DNA from: Microdochium bolleyi
Lineage: Eukaryota; Ascomycota; Sordariomycetes; Xylariales; Microdochiaceae
Reading direction: 5' to 3'
Length of the DNA: 64,000 bases
Assembly (NCBI GenBank): GCA_001566295.1
Contig: KQ964266.1
Coordinates: forward strand, 434,001 to 498,000
Positions within the stretch are counted from its first letter, which is position 1. Every line of letters begins with the position of its first letter. The notes beneath the pieces are model-generated. The model made no database searches, was not told where the DNA came from, and was given only the letters and a program-made list of their open reading frames with translations. The position numbers were made by a program, and so were the translations under genes. Positions 25,470-37,600 of this stretch are shown here, one piece after another.

Positions 25470-25493
25470 AAAAAAAAAAAAAAAAAAAAAAAA
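25470..25493. repeat. Homopolymer tract of 24 A
   Basis: Twenty-four consecutive A residues, followed within about 60 bp by another A-rich stretch. It could be simple slippage or the remains of a retroposed poly(A) tail. Confidence 0.9.
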
Positions 25494-28279
25494 CCAACAC
25501 CAAAAACGGCCGTGCTCGAAACCGAGGTCGACAGAAATAAAAAAAGTAGCTCCACGAATGATCTGTTGTCTTCGCAGGTACTTGATAAAGTAATGGAAAC
25601 CCTTTCTGCCTCATGTTTGTTTCTTTGGTGGTATCCGAGTCGCATGTATGCAAGAGACGAAAGCAGAGCAGAGGTAGAGACGCGATTCTCAGAGTCGCGA
25701 CTCTGTATCTTGTTAGTGTTCTCCACGCCGTGCTCCCAGCGGGCAGTGCACGGCTAGGCACGCTACGACACTACACCTCCAATAACCACTCGCTCAGCCC
25801 AGCTTCGTCGTTGATCCCTTGATGGGGAGACGGCGCTTTGAAGTCATGAAGTGGACGGTCGAGCTGCGCTGCGGGTGCGTGGTCAATCGAGCGGACAGTA
25901 TCACGCTAATAGTGTCAGACCAGCCTGAAGCTCTCTGCGTGGCCGGCCCACAGCCGGTCTGTAACGCGCGACACTGCACACACTTATGCAACTGTCTAAC
26001 GGGTAATAGTGATGGATTCTGCCAACAATGAGGTGATCGAACCTAGCGAGAGGACTTTCTTGGACATATTTATCATCTCCGAGACCTGTGGTTGCCGGCG
26101 TTGAAGCGCACCCAGGCGAGCGTCAATGGAAGAGTTGACAGGGTATTATCTGATGGCTCCTCACGAACCGAAGGCGGGCGGACTTTTTACTAGTGGTCGA
26201 TGAACGCCCTCAACAATGTAGAGTCGGTTGAAAGTTCTAGGGCATCCCGCCTGAACTAATTCGTGAGATTAAGAGCGCTATTCTGGTGCATGTACGAGAA
26301 ATTAACATCGAGTCTCTCCCATCGAGGAAGAACTCTCACTTCTTTAGTCAATCGATAAACTACAGCTAGCTATCCCGTTTTCACAGATGTTAGCTCGGTG
26401 TCTAGATCAGGAGAAGTAGTAGCGGATGTTAGTGTCTCGCAGACTGTCAGAGAGTAACAGTGTATACATGCTCAACTTGCCTGATTACTTACCGGGCATC
26501 CTGAAGAGAGCTTCGGGGTACCTCTGGAGTCGGTCCGTCGAGCTCGCGTTCCCATTTGGCGCAAGTGGTTCGCAATGTCGATATCTACATGTTTTGCCCT
26601 AAGAACTGCAGAACTGCATGTTTTCGGTTGAGAGGCAGAACTTGAAACAAGCACTTCCCAAATACACAAGTATGGTAGCAGACTCACGGTTCATGTGGGC
26701 GCCCCGAGGTTAGCGCAGAAACAAGGATAAATATCGGACAAGAGATGCGTTGTGAAACATAAACCATTGGCGTCTGGCGGGCAAACCGTGGGAAGCGAGG
26801 AAATGCTCTTGGAGTAAGACACTTTCAGGCCACATCCTTAGCCCAGCGGCAGATGAAAACTGTTTCGTGGACGGGGGGTTGAAAATGCATATGCCTTGGA
26901 ATCTTGGCCATCGCCCAGTGGCTGTGCGGCACATAAACTTGCCGCAAGCATTCTAGGGAACGCCTTTGTGGGTGGTGTCCAAAGACAATTACATGCGCAC
27001 GGCACGAGACTCGGACTGATGACAATATCACCGGGCCGTGAAGCACCCAAGTTGTTGTCGGTTCTTGTTCAGGCCTGGTCGTTCGCAAGAACCTGCTGCT
27101 TGCTTGGGGTTGTACTATTCCGACTCTGTGCATTGGACCAACACGTAATGTAAATCACATGGTCGACATGTCGGAAGATCGAGATGGAAGCGTGAGAGCA
27201 GCCACTTTCATATCCTACCAAAGAGAGTCGCCGGTATCGGAGACCAGCCTGGGACTGCCTCAAATAGTAATCCGGCGCCTGGTGATCAGCATAGGGCCCG
27301 GTCGACACGGGTCTGAGACAGCCCTTTCACACGACGTCCGTCGAGTCGCATCATTACCTGTCAGATGGTCATCTGTGGAACCATCCACCCAATGACCATC
27401 TGCCGTGGGGATGGATGCAGGCCAAGGTGCCATGCGTGCTGCGGAGCACGCGGTTGCTTGACATGCTGCAGATCACTATCGGTCGGAGCACCGCGAAGGT
27501 CGGCGATAAGGCGGCTCCCGGAAGTCATGTCCATAACATTGGAGGCCTGATGCCACCTGCAGGGCATCAGTAAGCGGTGCTGACCACTATAGAATCATAG
27601 AGCAGGTTGAGTTTGGCGTGGAGTCATTCGAGCATCACCATGTCCCAACCCTGATAAGGACGGCATGCGGTGGCACCATGTCACAGCGTGTCTCTGTTCC
27701 CACTCGTCAGACGCCCCCATGGCTGCTGTTTCTGTATGCCCGAGCTGCAGCATGCGGTGCAACCCACTGTTCTGGTGACTGCCGGCAGGGCTGTGCGGGG
27801 AGGGAGGGCAAGGCTTGTCCCTTTTAGAGTTCTCGCGGCCGTGGAGCCCGAGCATCTGAGCACAGTCGGAGTCATCGGGACGGAGGATCGGCGCCGCGAG
27901 GAAACAGTTCAGACCTGTCGTGTATGGCTTGCTCGCCGGCTGAGTTTGGCATCATGGTTTGTGGCCAGGCACGGACAACGTTTGGCGTGAGACAGGCCCG
28001 TCCCACCGCTGCATTGTTGTGGCGGTCGACTGGCGAGGGCCGAAGGACGGGTGTGATTATTGACTTCAGGTGTCGACGTGTCGACTCCGGACGACTTGGG
28101 CATCTGGGCGAGACTGCGGTGACCCTGCGAGGGCCTTGGCGCCAGTGTGACGGGCGCCGGATGGAGGCCGCGCTCAGGATGACCTAAGCAAAGGTGCCCT
28201 GTCCGGCCGGCGCGGCAGTTGCGCGTAACTTGGCGGTTCTCTGATGTGCTGTTCGCAGTGGAGCGTGGGCGCGGGCGTG

Positions 28280-28308
28280 CCTGCCACGCCTGCCACGCCT
28301 GCCACGCC
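28280..28308. repeat. CCTGCCACG 9-bp tandem repeat
   Basis: Three perfect copies plus the start of a fourth, in noncoding DNA. Confidence 0.85.
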
Positions 28309-29461
28309 AGCACAGCATCTGAGCCACCTTCCAAGCGTCTTGGGCTCTTGCCCTGGCCCAGCTCGCCATCATCGTCATCAACCGCGCGGCATGCCGACAA
28401 CACCTGTCCCGTCGTCACTGCGTCTCACAACCATCTCCTCTGGACCCCCGCAGCAGAGTTCCGAGGCTGGCACAGGCACAAGCCGATGGCGCCGCCACGC
28501 CGCCGCCATCCTCAGGCAGGGCAGTCCACAAGCCATCGCGCAATCGGCGCCCAGCCAGCAGGGATCATGGCGGTCCCGCGCCCCATGATCGACAGTCAAG
28601 GATTCATGCTTGCCCAGTGCCTAAGGGGTGCTCCCGGGGCATGCCAGTCCACAAAGGCACCTCTCCAACAAGCGCCAGCGACCTCTCTCCGGCATGCCTC
28701 GATCGGCCTCCTGGCACACAATCGACGAGTGCTGTGGCAGGACAACCTTCGGTACAACGGCAGAAGGACTCTCGTTGTTTCCATTGCCAGCATCCGTGCG
28801 AGCATGCCGTGTCCTTCTTGTTGGCAATCAAGTCGAAAAGCAACAGCAAGAAGCAGGGTGTTATCCACACGCGAACCCACATACTAAGCATACGACCCTG
28901 GGCCAAAAGACTTTTTCTCCCTGTGATCCATGGCTTGTCATATTGCCTTGGCCAATTACGGCTAGCCAGGCGACCGTGAGGGCTTCTTCCGAGCTTGCAG
29001 CCCTGCCGTGAGAAGCGCGATTCTGCTCCCCTGCCTGACGTGGCCGAGTCCCGCCTGGGCAATCCTTGCCGGTCTGAGGTCCTGGTGGCTGCACCATCCC
29101 GTCGGGCGTGGGCGTGGGCCAAGGTTCATTCCAAGCACCAAGCACCAAGCACGTAATTGCCTTTGCGCCATGGGATGATTCATGCACCTGGGCGGCTCGT
29201 CGTCGTATATAACGGTGGTGCCCAGCCCTCCAGGCCTCACAGAACTCGTGCAGCTGCCATTACTCCCTGACTCTTCCCTTGGGACCAAACAAACACAAAC
29301 ATAATCAGACCACCCAGCCGCTAGTCAATCGCAATCGGCCCTTGCCAGCACATACGATACTTTGATCCGCAAGGAGTTTGAGAAGCCGGCCCGCCGTCCC
29401 ATACTCCACTTACACGTAATTGCGCCGACAACTGCCGACGCCATCTATTTTTGCCCAGCCC

Positions 29462-29469
29462 TATATATA
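29462..29469 (+). promoter_or_regulatory. TATA box candidate for the small two-exon gene
   Basis: TATATATA lies 118-125 bp before the ATG at 29587, a usual distance for a TATA element plus leader. A second TATATAA at 29206-29212 could serve a longer leader. Confidence 0.45.
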
Positions 29470-29586
29470 CCACCATACCACGCCTCTGGCAACAAGACTT
29501 GCACTCAACGACTCTTTCGGCGCAGCAACAACGCACAGCACTCTCCACCAGACCACGGCCCATAGCTACACGCTCACACAGACATA

Positions 29587-30442
29587 ATGAGATCAACACG
29601 TTCTACAGCGAGGGCGGCTGCCACTGACGACTTCGACGCCATCACACCTTGCCCTCCATGCGAGTCACAAGCACCCACGCACGAGGCTACCGGTACCTCA
29701 GACTTCCACATGCTTCACCCCTGCTCAAATTACAATGCCTCGGACTCTGCCAGGACATCTCGCTCTGCATCCCCGGCTGCCGACGACGAAGCCACTGTTC
29801 CCACAACGCAGTCTCGTACAGGGACTGCGAACGACAATGAAGACTACAGCCGCAAGAAGCGCAGGCGGTCGGTGAAGGCCCTCGAGGACGGCACCGGGGG
29901 AGACCCTGCTCGACTCTGGCAGCGCATGCTGGCCTTGCAACAGGCCTATGGCTGCTACAAGTCCGCCCGTATGAGCGCTGCCCTGAGCTCCAACGATGCG
30001 AGCCTTCTACTGCGTAAGTCCTGGTCCAGATTCTTTCTCCTTGTCGAGCTGTTCCTGCCTCTGGCGTGAGCCGTGCCCTTCCGCATGAAAGAGCCAAAGC
30101 TTGTGGGTCCTGAGGTCGGGCCGCAGTCTCCACCCAGTTTCGTGAACCTTGCGAAACACTGCGATCTTTCCGTGGCCCACTTGTTCTTTTCCTTCTCTCA
30201 TCCCGGCATGACATCACGCCAGATGTCTGGGCTGATTATCCTTATCCATGGCGACGCATCCGGTGGCCACAATCTCTAAACGCAAACACTGGAGTCTCCT
30301 TCAATCATATCTTATTCATGTCATGCTAACATAGTCCCGCACAGCTTCGAAAGCTTGTCTCGACATGATGAACGAGCACATGTCCGCGCTGCCAGACGAC
30401 GTCGATCTCACAATTGAGCAACACTTGCAGCACGAAGCTTGA
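29587..30442 (+). CDS. Small two-exon protein with nuclear-localisation-like motif, function unknown
   Basis: Exons 29587-30013 and 30345-30442 give 174 residues. The 331-bp intron has a GTAAGT donor, the branch sequence CATGCTAAC and a CGCACAG acceptor. Splicing joins SSNDASLLL to PSKACLDMMNEHM and ends at TGA 30440-30442. Residues 1-85 are Ser/Thr/Ala-rich and probably disordered. SRKKRRRS at residues 88-95 resembles a monopartite nuclear-localisation signal. Residues about 108-170 look helical (RLWQRMLALQQAYGCYKSA and the exon 2 part). No family is recognised. Without splicing, the frame would stop after 160 residues. The intron signals and TATA-like promoter support a gene, but the large intron makes the model only moderately sure. 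Confidence 0.5.
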
Positions 30443-31694
30443 GCCGGCAAGCGACCGACAGGATTCTCTGAGTCATCGCACCTCTCGAGGCTGCGAAACA
30501 TCACTGCGCCTGCGCGATCGGTCCTCGACAATGCGGGCATGATTCAAGCACCCTGAAACTGCTCCACTCCCTCCTCACCCAACGACTGTAAAATCTTTCG
30601 ACCTGCGGAATTTTCGTCTTCATGCGGATCATCTCTTTCTAACGCAAAATGGCCCAAGCGTACTCATCAATGCTTCATCATGAACGGAGCCTTTCGGACT
30701 GTCCGCCAGCCAATTTGCATTCTCGCTATCACCGCTTTCCACTTAATCATCACCCATGTCTCCATACTTTTTTCCTCTTCTTCTAGAACACGATACCCCC
30801 TGACCCTGCATTTGCCGAGGATTCAATTTTACTACCACCACCCAGCTCCATCATCCTCCCTTCCTACCATAACGACACAAACACACACAATTAGGTAATG
30901 CGGAAACATTATTAATGCATTGCAGAGAAATCAATCCGGGGATTAGGAGCAAAGTTGGCGCAAAGTTCGTGTTTGATTGATCTTTCACTGAAGTTGCACC
31001 ACAACCGCGACTCCTTAAAGCGGGGAAAAGTACTTAGTCGTCCTGACAGTAGCCAAAATTGTGTAATAATACAAAACATGAACGAGGTACATGAGAATGG
31101 CAATTTTGTTTAATTCTTTTTCCCATTCACGTCCAATGTCAGTGACTATGAACCAGCACGTTCACGCACTCCTGCTTCAGTTCATGTATCCACTTTTTCA
31201 AAGGCACAGTACATGGCACGATCAGAACCCCTTCACAACTACCTTCAATTGGAAGCGCGGGATGCGGAAACCGAGGGATGAAATCCTCATCCACTCCCGT
31301 GCGCCGTATTCACTACACTGCTCTCCTTGCCCCCGCCGTCCCGCCGCCCCGCTGCCACCACTGTCAGTACCCAACTTTGGTGTCTTGCACATGTAGCCAG
31401 GGGTGTGCCACCCGGGAACAGCTAGCTCTTCGTCCTGGCTGATGATTCGAACATCAGCCACAAACATTAATCAAGGCTCAAAGAAAGGTGCCGCAAGAGA
31501 AGCGCTTGTATAAAACCTCACATATATGTATATACTGTCCACGCTGATGAATGCTACACGCACTCCACGAAAAAGATACTACCAGTCTTCAGCCAAAGAG
31601 AATGACATAAAAGCAAAGCGCTCGTGTACCATACCACCATCCCAAATGTTTCTTTGCATCTCCCAATGTTTCTCAGGTCATGTCCGTCACCGCT
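30443..31694. other. Convergent intergenic region
   Basis: It should hold the 3' UTRs of the small gene (+) and VPS13 (-). It is more A+T-rich than its surroundings, and no gene is seen. Confidence 0.6.
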
Positions 31695-34600
31695 TTACTC
31701 CAACCCTTTGAATCGCCTATTGAACTCCTCCACGGCAACTGCCACCATCCTGTACAGGAAGGCCCGCCCACTCTCTTCTCCCACGGGGATAAATGGCCCA
31801 TTCTGTCCACCTCGGAACACCACGCTCAGACCCGTGCGCTCTTTGGAGATGGTCTGGATGTCCTTGAGCGGCACGTCCCACTCCGTCGTAAGGCGCCGGC
31901 TGCGAATTAGCAGAATCCGCGAGTACGTGATCATGACGACCATGTCCTCCCGCGGCAGCTCCAGGTGGGCAATGTACTCCTCGTTAAAGTACTTGCCGTT
32001 GTCAACCTGCTTGAGCCAGAACTGACCGAGCGCCTCGCGCTGGTTGTACGGCCTGACAACGCCGTCTGATGGGATGAAGCGGGCGATGCGCACGCGGTCC
32101 AGCTCAGATCCGTCGAACACGGTCGTTGTATTGCGGATACCCTCAGAGACATTGGATGCGAGGTCGAAGACACCTACGGCTGGCTTGGTCGCGAGTCCAA
32201 TGAAGCCTTTGCCCACACCCTTGAAGAAGCCCACCGCGCCCTCTTGTTCTGCGCCCTCGAGAGGCTTGCGGGCCACACCACCGAGGCCCGATGCAACAGA
32301 CGTGAAGAACGAGTTTGCGCCAGCAGTGACACCGTACAACGCATGCTTCGGCCGGTTTCGCGCGTGCGTGATACGACGCCGGTCTTGGAACTGCTTATCG
32401 AGCGTTGCCGCAGCCAGACCCTTGCCCATACTGCCCGTGAACTTGGAGAACGAATCAGAGAAACCATAGACCGAGTTCTTGACGAAACTAGCGGCACCCT
32501 TGGCAATGCCAACACCGAAGTCCTCCGGGTTCTCGGACATTAGGAGGCCTTGGTAAGGTTCGTAGAAGGCATCTGTAATACCGCTGCTGATGCTGTTGAA
32601 CAGTCCAACAGGGTTGCCGAGGAAGTCGGCACTGCCTATGATCTTGTGAACCTGGTAGAGCACCTCCTGGCTGTAGTGATTAGACATCAGCTGGATCAAG
32701 ATGGGCATCGATACGCGGGCGTTCTCAATCAGCAGCGCATTCATCCTGATTGGCGCATCATTGATGTTGCCGATCGCCATGGTCATAACGTTGGCCAGGA
32801 ACATAACGGGGTTGCGAGTGGAGGTCTTGTCATCGACGCTGACTCGGTCGGTTCGCATGAAGGAGAGGTTGAGTTGCATGGGCTGGATGTTGAGGGCCTC
32901 AAAGTAGATGTCTTGTCCAGATTGCTCTTGCTTGGGCTCGGGCACGTCAATGTCCTCATCGCACAACTTGCTTTCCTGATCCTGGGTCCATGACGCGCCA
33001 GGGACTTTAGAGTAGTCCAGCACAGCGTAGATGAAATCCTCATCCAATTCGATGGTCATTTCCTGAAGAAGGACTGTCAAGTACTTGACATACAACACAC
33101 CGAAACTGTCGTCCTTGACTCTCTGGATGCCGATGTGAAGCGAAGGATGGAGCTCGACATCTTCAGCTTGCTGCTTGACCTTGGTCGGGTACAGAATCAT
33201 TGGGAAAAGACCACCATAGAGCTGGTTGTCGATCTGGATCCATTTGATGTTTGTGGTGACGGTTTGATGCAGGCGAGACTCGTTGTACTTGAGTTCGATG
33301 TCTCGCAAAGTGACGTACGCAAGCTCTTTCAGTTGCTGATTGATAAGAGAAATGCCAATACCCTTTAGTCTGAAGTGCGCCTGGAATGTCAGAGGATCCT
33401 CCTGCTTCTTGACCACGAAACCGCCAGTAGTGCTACTGTTGGCACCGGTATTGGACCCGGACATGGTCTTCTGGCGATACAAGCTCCTGCCAGCCTTGAA
33501 GTTGGAAAGGATCAATGTCTGTGTAGGGCCGTCGGCTGCGACGTTGATGTCGACAATTTTCTGCGTGCCGCTGCTGTCAGGGAACTTGAACGGGACTTGG
33601 TTGCCAATCTCGGCAAGTTTGACGTAGCGCTCCCTGCCGAAAGCAGTGAGGACCACCTCCTTCTTTTTCGCAGACGGAAAGTCCCATGCGTACGGCATGA
33701 TACTTCGTGGTGGGAGTCGATATCTTATCTGCCGCCAGCCGGAGCGATCGCCGTCACCATCGTGAGACTCGTGGATTCTGTTCGGATCTGCCTGGAAGAA
33801 CGTGAACTCGGTATCACTCTCATTGCGCATTGAAAAGGGCCAAGCCTTTGTTTCCAGGCTGATGTGTAAGAATATCGTGGCGTCCTCCATTAGGATCTCG
33901 ACACGGATCAGCTTCTGGCGCTGGCCAGCTTTGGCGATCTTGATGTGCGTTGTGCCCACGTCGGAAATGTTGAAAGGCGACGACCACTGATTGTCCACGC
34001 CAGAATAGCACAGCATGAGCTGCTTCTCCTTCGAGCGCTGCAAGAAGTGCAGAGGTTGCAGAGAACCGGACTCCGCGGTCAGGAAGTCTGACGAGCCGGG
34101 CTGTCGCAGATGAATGTCTTCGCCAAGCTTGTTCTTGACGACAAATCTGGGTGCAATGGTGACAACCTTGGTCAGTTTGTACTTGCCCTCGCCAGCATCC
34201 ACCGTAATACCGGCATTGATCTCTGTGTCCTTCTGAGTCGAAGGTAACACGATCTCGGCGGTGCTGCCGATAGCATCGAAACTCTGAGGCTTGCTCCACT
34301 CAGAATCTCCGATCTTAAGCACTGCTCGATTGCGCTGGTCATCGCTCCCGAACGAGAACATGAACGGCAGTGCCTTGGTCCGCTCGCGACCGACCGCCTT
34401 GCCTAAGCTCGACTCTCCAGCAACCCGCTTTGCTTGTTGCAGGAACTGCTTGGCTCGAAGACCCATTCCCAATCCTGTCTTGTTGAGTACCACGTAGGGG
34501 CTATACACGGTCACCTTGAAGGCGCCGCCTCCGTCTGGAACCTTGTAATAATGGAATCGCAGGCTCAGTGGCAGTCCTTCTTCGTCCTTGCAGATGATCT

Positions 34601-37600
34601 TGTGCTCTTTCCTAAAGTCTGATCCTTGGGGCGCGTTGACGATGGAATACTCGCTGGCCTTGAACTGTGTGTCCTGCATATCAATGCTGACCAGGAGCAG
34701 ATGTGAAAGCTCGATCATGTGGATAGGGCTCTCGCCGCCTTTTCTCAGGAAGTTGCTCCAGTCTCTCTGCGCATTCTTGTCATACACAGCGTACTTGAAA
34801 TCGTACGGCAGGAGGTTCTCGATAACAACCGGAGGTGACAGCTTCAACTTCATGTAAGGATATTTCCTAAGAGCCAGTTAGCAGTGCGACAACATTGACT
34901 CTGATAATGATGATGATGGATACTTACCCTGCCAGGAAATGGCCTTTCTCAAAGATGGTGTTCATCTGGAAGTAGAAGGGGTCGTTGCTCTCCCCCTTAC
35001 ACATAAGTGTTCTTGTGGGCCGCTTCAGCAGATCTCTCCACCAGAGTGGTTCCGTCGACCACTCATAACCGAAGCCAGAGTCCGGGCGAACCAGAAGGCT
35101 CTTCAGGTACGCTGCGCCGACTGGCGCTGGGCGGCTCTGTCCAGGAGGAATCTTCTCAATCTTGAGAAGGTGTCCTTCCTGCGCATCGTAGACACCGAGC
35201 TCGATGGAAATGTGAGTGTTGTTCTCCACGGATAACGGCGATCGGAGTGTGACATATTTGATGTTGTCCGGGCCAAGTTCAACTTCCACGAGGAGACGGT
35301 GTAGCACGTTGTCCGCCTTCGGGCGCAGGCTGTACAGGAACTCGCCCTCGCGATTGAGACGAATGTTCTTGACGGTGTCAAACCCGCTGCCTTCGATATT
35401 GACAGAGACGCTGTTGGAAGTATTGCTCTCTGACATGATGTTTTCACGCATTTTCTCCCAGTGTTCGAAGCTCCATGGCGCCTCCTCTCCGTCCTCGAGC
35501 TTGGCAGAGATGTCCTCATTACTCTGGCTCTTAGCTTGGATGGACACGTCAAACCCGGTGTAGTTGCGAATCTTGTACGGCGCTTCAACACCTCGGGGCT
35601 TTCCAAGGACATCCTGATCTTGTGTGAGGAAGTCAAACGACTTCGAGGCCAGCGCAATAGTTGCTGTCGTGACTGTGATATCGAAGGTCTTCTTGGAAGC
35701 GAGGTCCACGGAGAGCAGTCCGGTGGACTGTTCTTTTGCCACACCGAGGCCAACTTGCCAAGGCTCTATAAGAGGCTCCCACGCAGACTTGGCGAAATTG
35801 TAGATGTTGACGTACATATCCAGTGCCGCGTCGCCCTTGAGAGAGCTCGTCCAGTCTGCTGCAGTTGCAGTGAATCCCTTTATGCTCAAGTCCAGAATTG
35901 GCAACTCGTGCAGATCGCCAATCAGAACCACACGGATTCCCTCCAGTGATGCAGTCAGATCCTCGTGCTTTTGTGGCTGTTTGACGACGTCATGTGCTTG
36001 CTGGACCTGCTTGCCGCCACCAGCTGCTCCGGTACCTCCGGTCCTTGCAGTCTTCGTGCCCTTGCCAGTCTTACGAGCGATCGTCGAGCCGTGGCCGCTT
36101 GCTGTCCGCTGTTTCAAACCATCGCCTCTCAGCTGCTTCGCTTTCTGGTCGGCTGCGCTTGGCTTGCTGTCACTGCTATCTTCGTTTCCAGACATCTCCG
36201 AGGCCTTGCTGACGATCTGTAGCACAAGGAGGATATCGCGGAGTGACAAACGCAAGATGAGTGGCTCGACACTTATGGCGATGCTGCTCGTGTTTGCTTG
36301 AGAGCTGTCCATAGAAGCCTGTATCGAGAAGTCGTCCAGAATCCGAAGGCGGGAAGTGTCGAACTTGTCCATGCGACACAGGAACATGCCGACCTCTGAC
36401 ACATTGAAGGTGAGGGAGTGCTGTTGAGCAAGCAAGACCTGTTTCGTGCCAAGCACAATGGCTTCAGAACTGCTGCTCAAGGGGTTGGCGATCAGGATAA
36501 TTTGCGCATCGACAACGTTTACCCGATAGGAAATGTTCATCTTTGGCGCTTCTTTCGGTGGTTCGGCTTTGGGGTCCTGTTCCGAGCTTCGCGACTTGTT
36601 GCCGGGGACGACAACCTGCACCGACTCATTGTCCGAGACTTCCGTGGAGTCGGTTACATTGTCGTCAATCATAGCGTCAAATTCCTCAACCTTGAGAGCC
36701 GTGGTGACGAAGTTCTGGATGGCAAACAGATAGTCCAATGCAAAGATGATGCGTGGGCTGTCCACGGCTACAACAGCAATCATGCTTCGCTGTTCGCCAC
36801 CCGTCATAGATATGCTTGCCATGAACTGTTGCACCTCCTTGTTCGAGGAAGTCATGATCTTCTTGAACTTGTTGCCTTCTCTCAATCGACTGTCGAAGAT
36901 TGTGAACGACTGTATGACGAACTCGGCCTCTAGCGATCCGTCGGCCAGCATTCTCGTTTTAAGCTTGCTGTCGTCCAATGAAAACCGCGACAAACTGGCA
37001 TTGTCTGCGTTGCCGACTGGTCTGTCCTCGGTAGCATTGATGAGTTCGAGTCCTATCTTGTGTGCAGAGAAGACGAGGTCCAGCTTAGTCCAGGTATCCT
37101 CACGAGATCCAAGTTCCGGCGATAGATCCGCGATTTTGTCCTCAGAACCGCTAGTTGTCGATGACATGGTCTTCGCTCTACGCAAGGTGCGTTCATCGAC
37201 ATCACGCTCTGCTTCTTCATTGCTGGCTTCAGCGTTGGTTGCGAAAGCTCCTGGGACAGACCGCGAGATCTCTAGGAGGAACTGCAGTTGATACTGCGTG
37301 AGGCGGAGGTTGATATCGGTCATGGTGCCTTCAATCTCTGTGTCTGGTCGCTTTGAGCCAGATATATGCTCAGCGTGGATGATGTTGAAGCCAAGATCGA
37401 CATGATCGATCATCTCGAGTTCTTCAGACTCATCGTTCGAGTAGTGACTCAAGGACGTCAGGCGAATGTTGCGGATTCCTGCAGAGAGCTTCATGGCAAT
37501 TTCAGAGTCCTCGGAATCGTCTAGAGGCACGAATTTGTTCTGGGCGTAGATCTCACCAAGGTACGCCGTGACATAGTCTCGCTTGGTGCGCTCCGCTGTC

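Larger units (their letters stand above)
23972..29586. other. Gene-poor divergent interval
   Basis: It lies between the starts of the glycosyltransferase (-) and the two-exon small gene (+), so both promoters are here. Open frames of up to about 240 codons occur, but they overlap each other on both strands, contain homopolymer-encoded runs and show no domains. It holds the short repeats and 24-A tract listed separately, and TATA-like sequences near its right end. Confidence 0.5.

Noticed and set aside
25007..25726. 239-codon minus-strand frame
   Set aside because: Contains a Phe run from the poly(A) tract and overlaps other frames; no domain.
28219..28887. 222-codon plus-strand frame
   Set aside because: Contains a His-Ala-Cys repeat from the 9-bp tandem repeat; competing frames on both strands.
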